13,699 nucleotides of DNA from an uncultured Arcobacter sp. (GTDB taxonomy: Bacteria; Campylobacterota; Campylobacteria; Campylobacterales; Arcobacteraceae), in NCBI GenBank assembly GCA_913062735.1, contig CAJXWI010000019.1, positions 1 through 13,699 of the forward strand, given 5' to 3'. The first letter of the stretch is position 1. Each line of letters begins with the position of its first letter. The position numbers and the translations under genes were made by a program. Of this stretch, positions 12,897-13,699 are shown piece after piece. The notes beneath the pieces are model-generated. The model did not search any database and was not told where the DNA came from. It saw only the letters and a program-made list of their open reading frames with translations.

Positions 12897-13699
12897 GTGA
12901 ACTACTACCTTATTTCGTCCTTGCTCTTTAGCTTCATATACAGCTATATCTGCTCTTTTAATTAAATCATCTTTAGAAGAAGCATTCTTCCAAAATGCAA
13001 CACCCATTGATACAGTAAGACTAAAACTGTCTTTTGCCGTTCGTACTTTTTGACTTTTAATTTCAATTCTTAGTCTATCAAGAATTTTTAATAATTCTTC
13101 TTCTTCTTTAAAACATAAAAGAATAAATTCTTCTCCGCCAAATCTATACACCTGTGCATCTAGAAGTAAACAATATTCTTGTAATTTTGAGCTTAGGTAT
13201 TTTAAAGCCTCATCTCCTGCATCATGACCAAAGGTATCATTAATACCTTTAAATCTATCCGCATCTACAAATACAGCTGAAAGTTTATTTGCATCTAAGC
13301 GTTTGACATATGCATTTAAATCATCTTTCATTTTATACCTGTTATATAAACCTGTTAAATAATCTCTAAACATGATATCTTCCATGTCTTCTTTTTCTTT
13401 TAAAAGTTTTTTTATAATGTCATCTCTTAAATCAACCGTTGTAGTATTTTTTTGTTCTAGGATAAGACCTAAGTGAAATTCAAAACATTGTTCCTTCGTA
13501 TTGTATTGTAAAGCAGTACATTCAATTATAAGCTGAGGTTTTAAAGAGCCCAAACCATTAACTATTTTTAGTTTTGTTATTTCTTTAATAGAATAAGTGA
13601 TTTTATCATTTAAAATTTTAGGTTCTAAAAGCTCTTTTTGCCAATATTTAGAGAAATCTTTTCTTAATATCTTTTGTTGGGCACTTAAGACATCTTCAA
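12888..13699 (-). CDS. GGDEF diguanylate cyclase, 5' end missing
   Basis: The frame stays open from the TAG at 12890-12888 to the right edge of the window, giving 269 visible residues; the gene starts beyond 13699. A TTG at 13553 is not needed as a start. The C-terminal GGDEF domain (about 108-269) contains DYLTGLYNR, the metal-binding VDADRFKGIND, a canonical GGEEF (187-191), SMGVAF and ADIAVYEAKEQGRN. All active-site features expected for making c-di-GMP from two GTP are present. The RxxD inhibitory site that usually precedes the motif is not recognisable, so product inhibition through it is unlikely. The visible N-terminal part (about 1-90) has no domain I can name and ends in a charged helix (IIKKLLKEKEDMEDIM) that probably forms the signalling coiled coil. 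It converges on the cytochrome gene. Confidence 0.92.
   Translation of the reverse strand, partial: EDVLSAQQKILRKDFSKYWQKELLEPKILNDKITYSIKEITKLKIVNGLGSLKPQLIIECTALQYNTKEQCFEFHLGLILEQKNTTTVDLRDDIIKKLLKEKEDMEDIMFRDYLTGLYNRYKMKDDLNAYVKRLDANKLSAVFVDADRFKGINDTFGHDAGDEALKYLSSKLQEYCLLLDAQVYRFGGEEFILLCFKEEEELLKILDRLRIEIKSQKVRTAKDSFSLTVSMGVAFWKNASSKDDLIKRADIAVYEAKEQGRNKVVVHQI

Noticed and set aside
13554..13699. A separate region upstream of a TTG start for the GGDEF gene
   Set aside because: The same frame reads through without a stop to the right edge, so this stretch is coding.

Overview
The window is strongly A+T-rich and densely coded on both strands. It looks like a chromosomal segment from a Campylobacterota bacterium, most likely an Arcobacter relative. 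The reasons are the tatB-tatC-queA order, a short ComEC without a metallo-beta-lactamase domain, a small c553-type cytochrome, lpxK and nadE in one operon, and many c-di-GMP proteins. The genus is inferred from gene content; no database was searched. I saw no rRNA, tRNA, CRISPR array, insertion sequence or phage gene.

Layout. (1) 1-1523, plus strand: the 3' part of a PAS-GGDEF-EAL c-di-GMP protein whose start lies left of the window. (2) 5656-1520, minus strand: a run of six close genes: a TerB/J-domain membrane protein, a BFD-like [2Fe-2S] protein, a 71-aa unknown, nadE, a DegT-type aminotransferase and lpxK. The last five are separated by 1-22 nt and probably form one operon that joins NAD synthesis, an unassigned PLP enzyme and lipid A 4'-phosphorylation. 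(3) 5799-8721, plus strand: tatB, tatC and queA, which overlap one another, then a DnaQ-type exonuclease with a C-terminal DUF3820-like module. (4) 12163-8783, minus strand: ovoA (ovothiol synthesis) followed 36 nt later by a short comEC. (5) 12164-12580: a 417-nt divergent intergenic region with a candidate ovoA promoter and a candidate FNR/CRP-type operator for the cytochrome gene. (6) 12581-12859, plus strand: periplasmic cytochrome c553. (7) 13699-12888, minus strand: the 3' part of a GGDEF diguanylate cyclase whose start lies right of the window.

Themes. Redox and respiration appear in the cytochrome with its FNR-like box, in ovothiol synthesis, in the BFD-like protein and in NAD synthesis. 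Envelope functions appear in LpxK, Tat export, ComEC and the membrane-anchored co-chaperone. Both edges carry c-di-GMP enzymes: the left one has an intact EAL site and a variant AGDEF, and the right one has a standard GGEEF.

Several starts were set from ribosome binding sites rather than from the longest open frame (aminotransferase, nadE, the TerB/J protein, tatB). Two genes, the BFD-like gene and lpxK, appear to use TTG. Most of the window is ordinary housekeeping. The best leads are the complete OvoA, the FNR-like box centred at -41.5 from a predicted start site, the aminotransferase with an altered cofactor motif, the exonuclease-DUF3820 fusion, and a perfect 16-bp hairpin between convergent genes.
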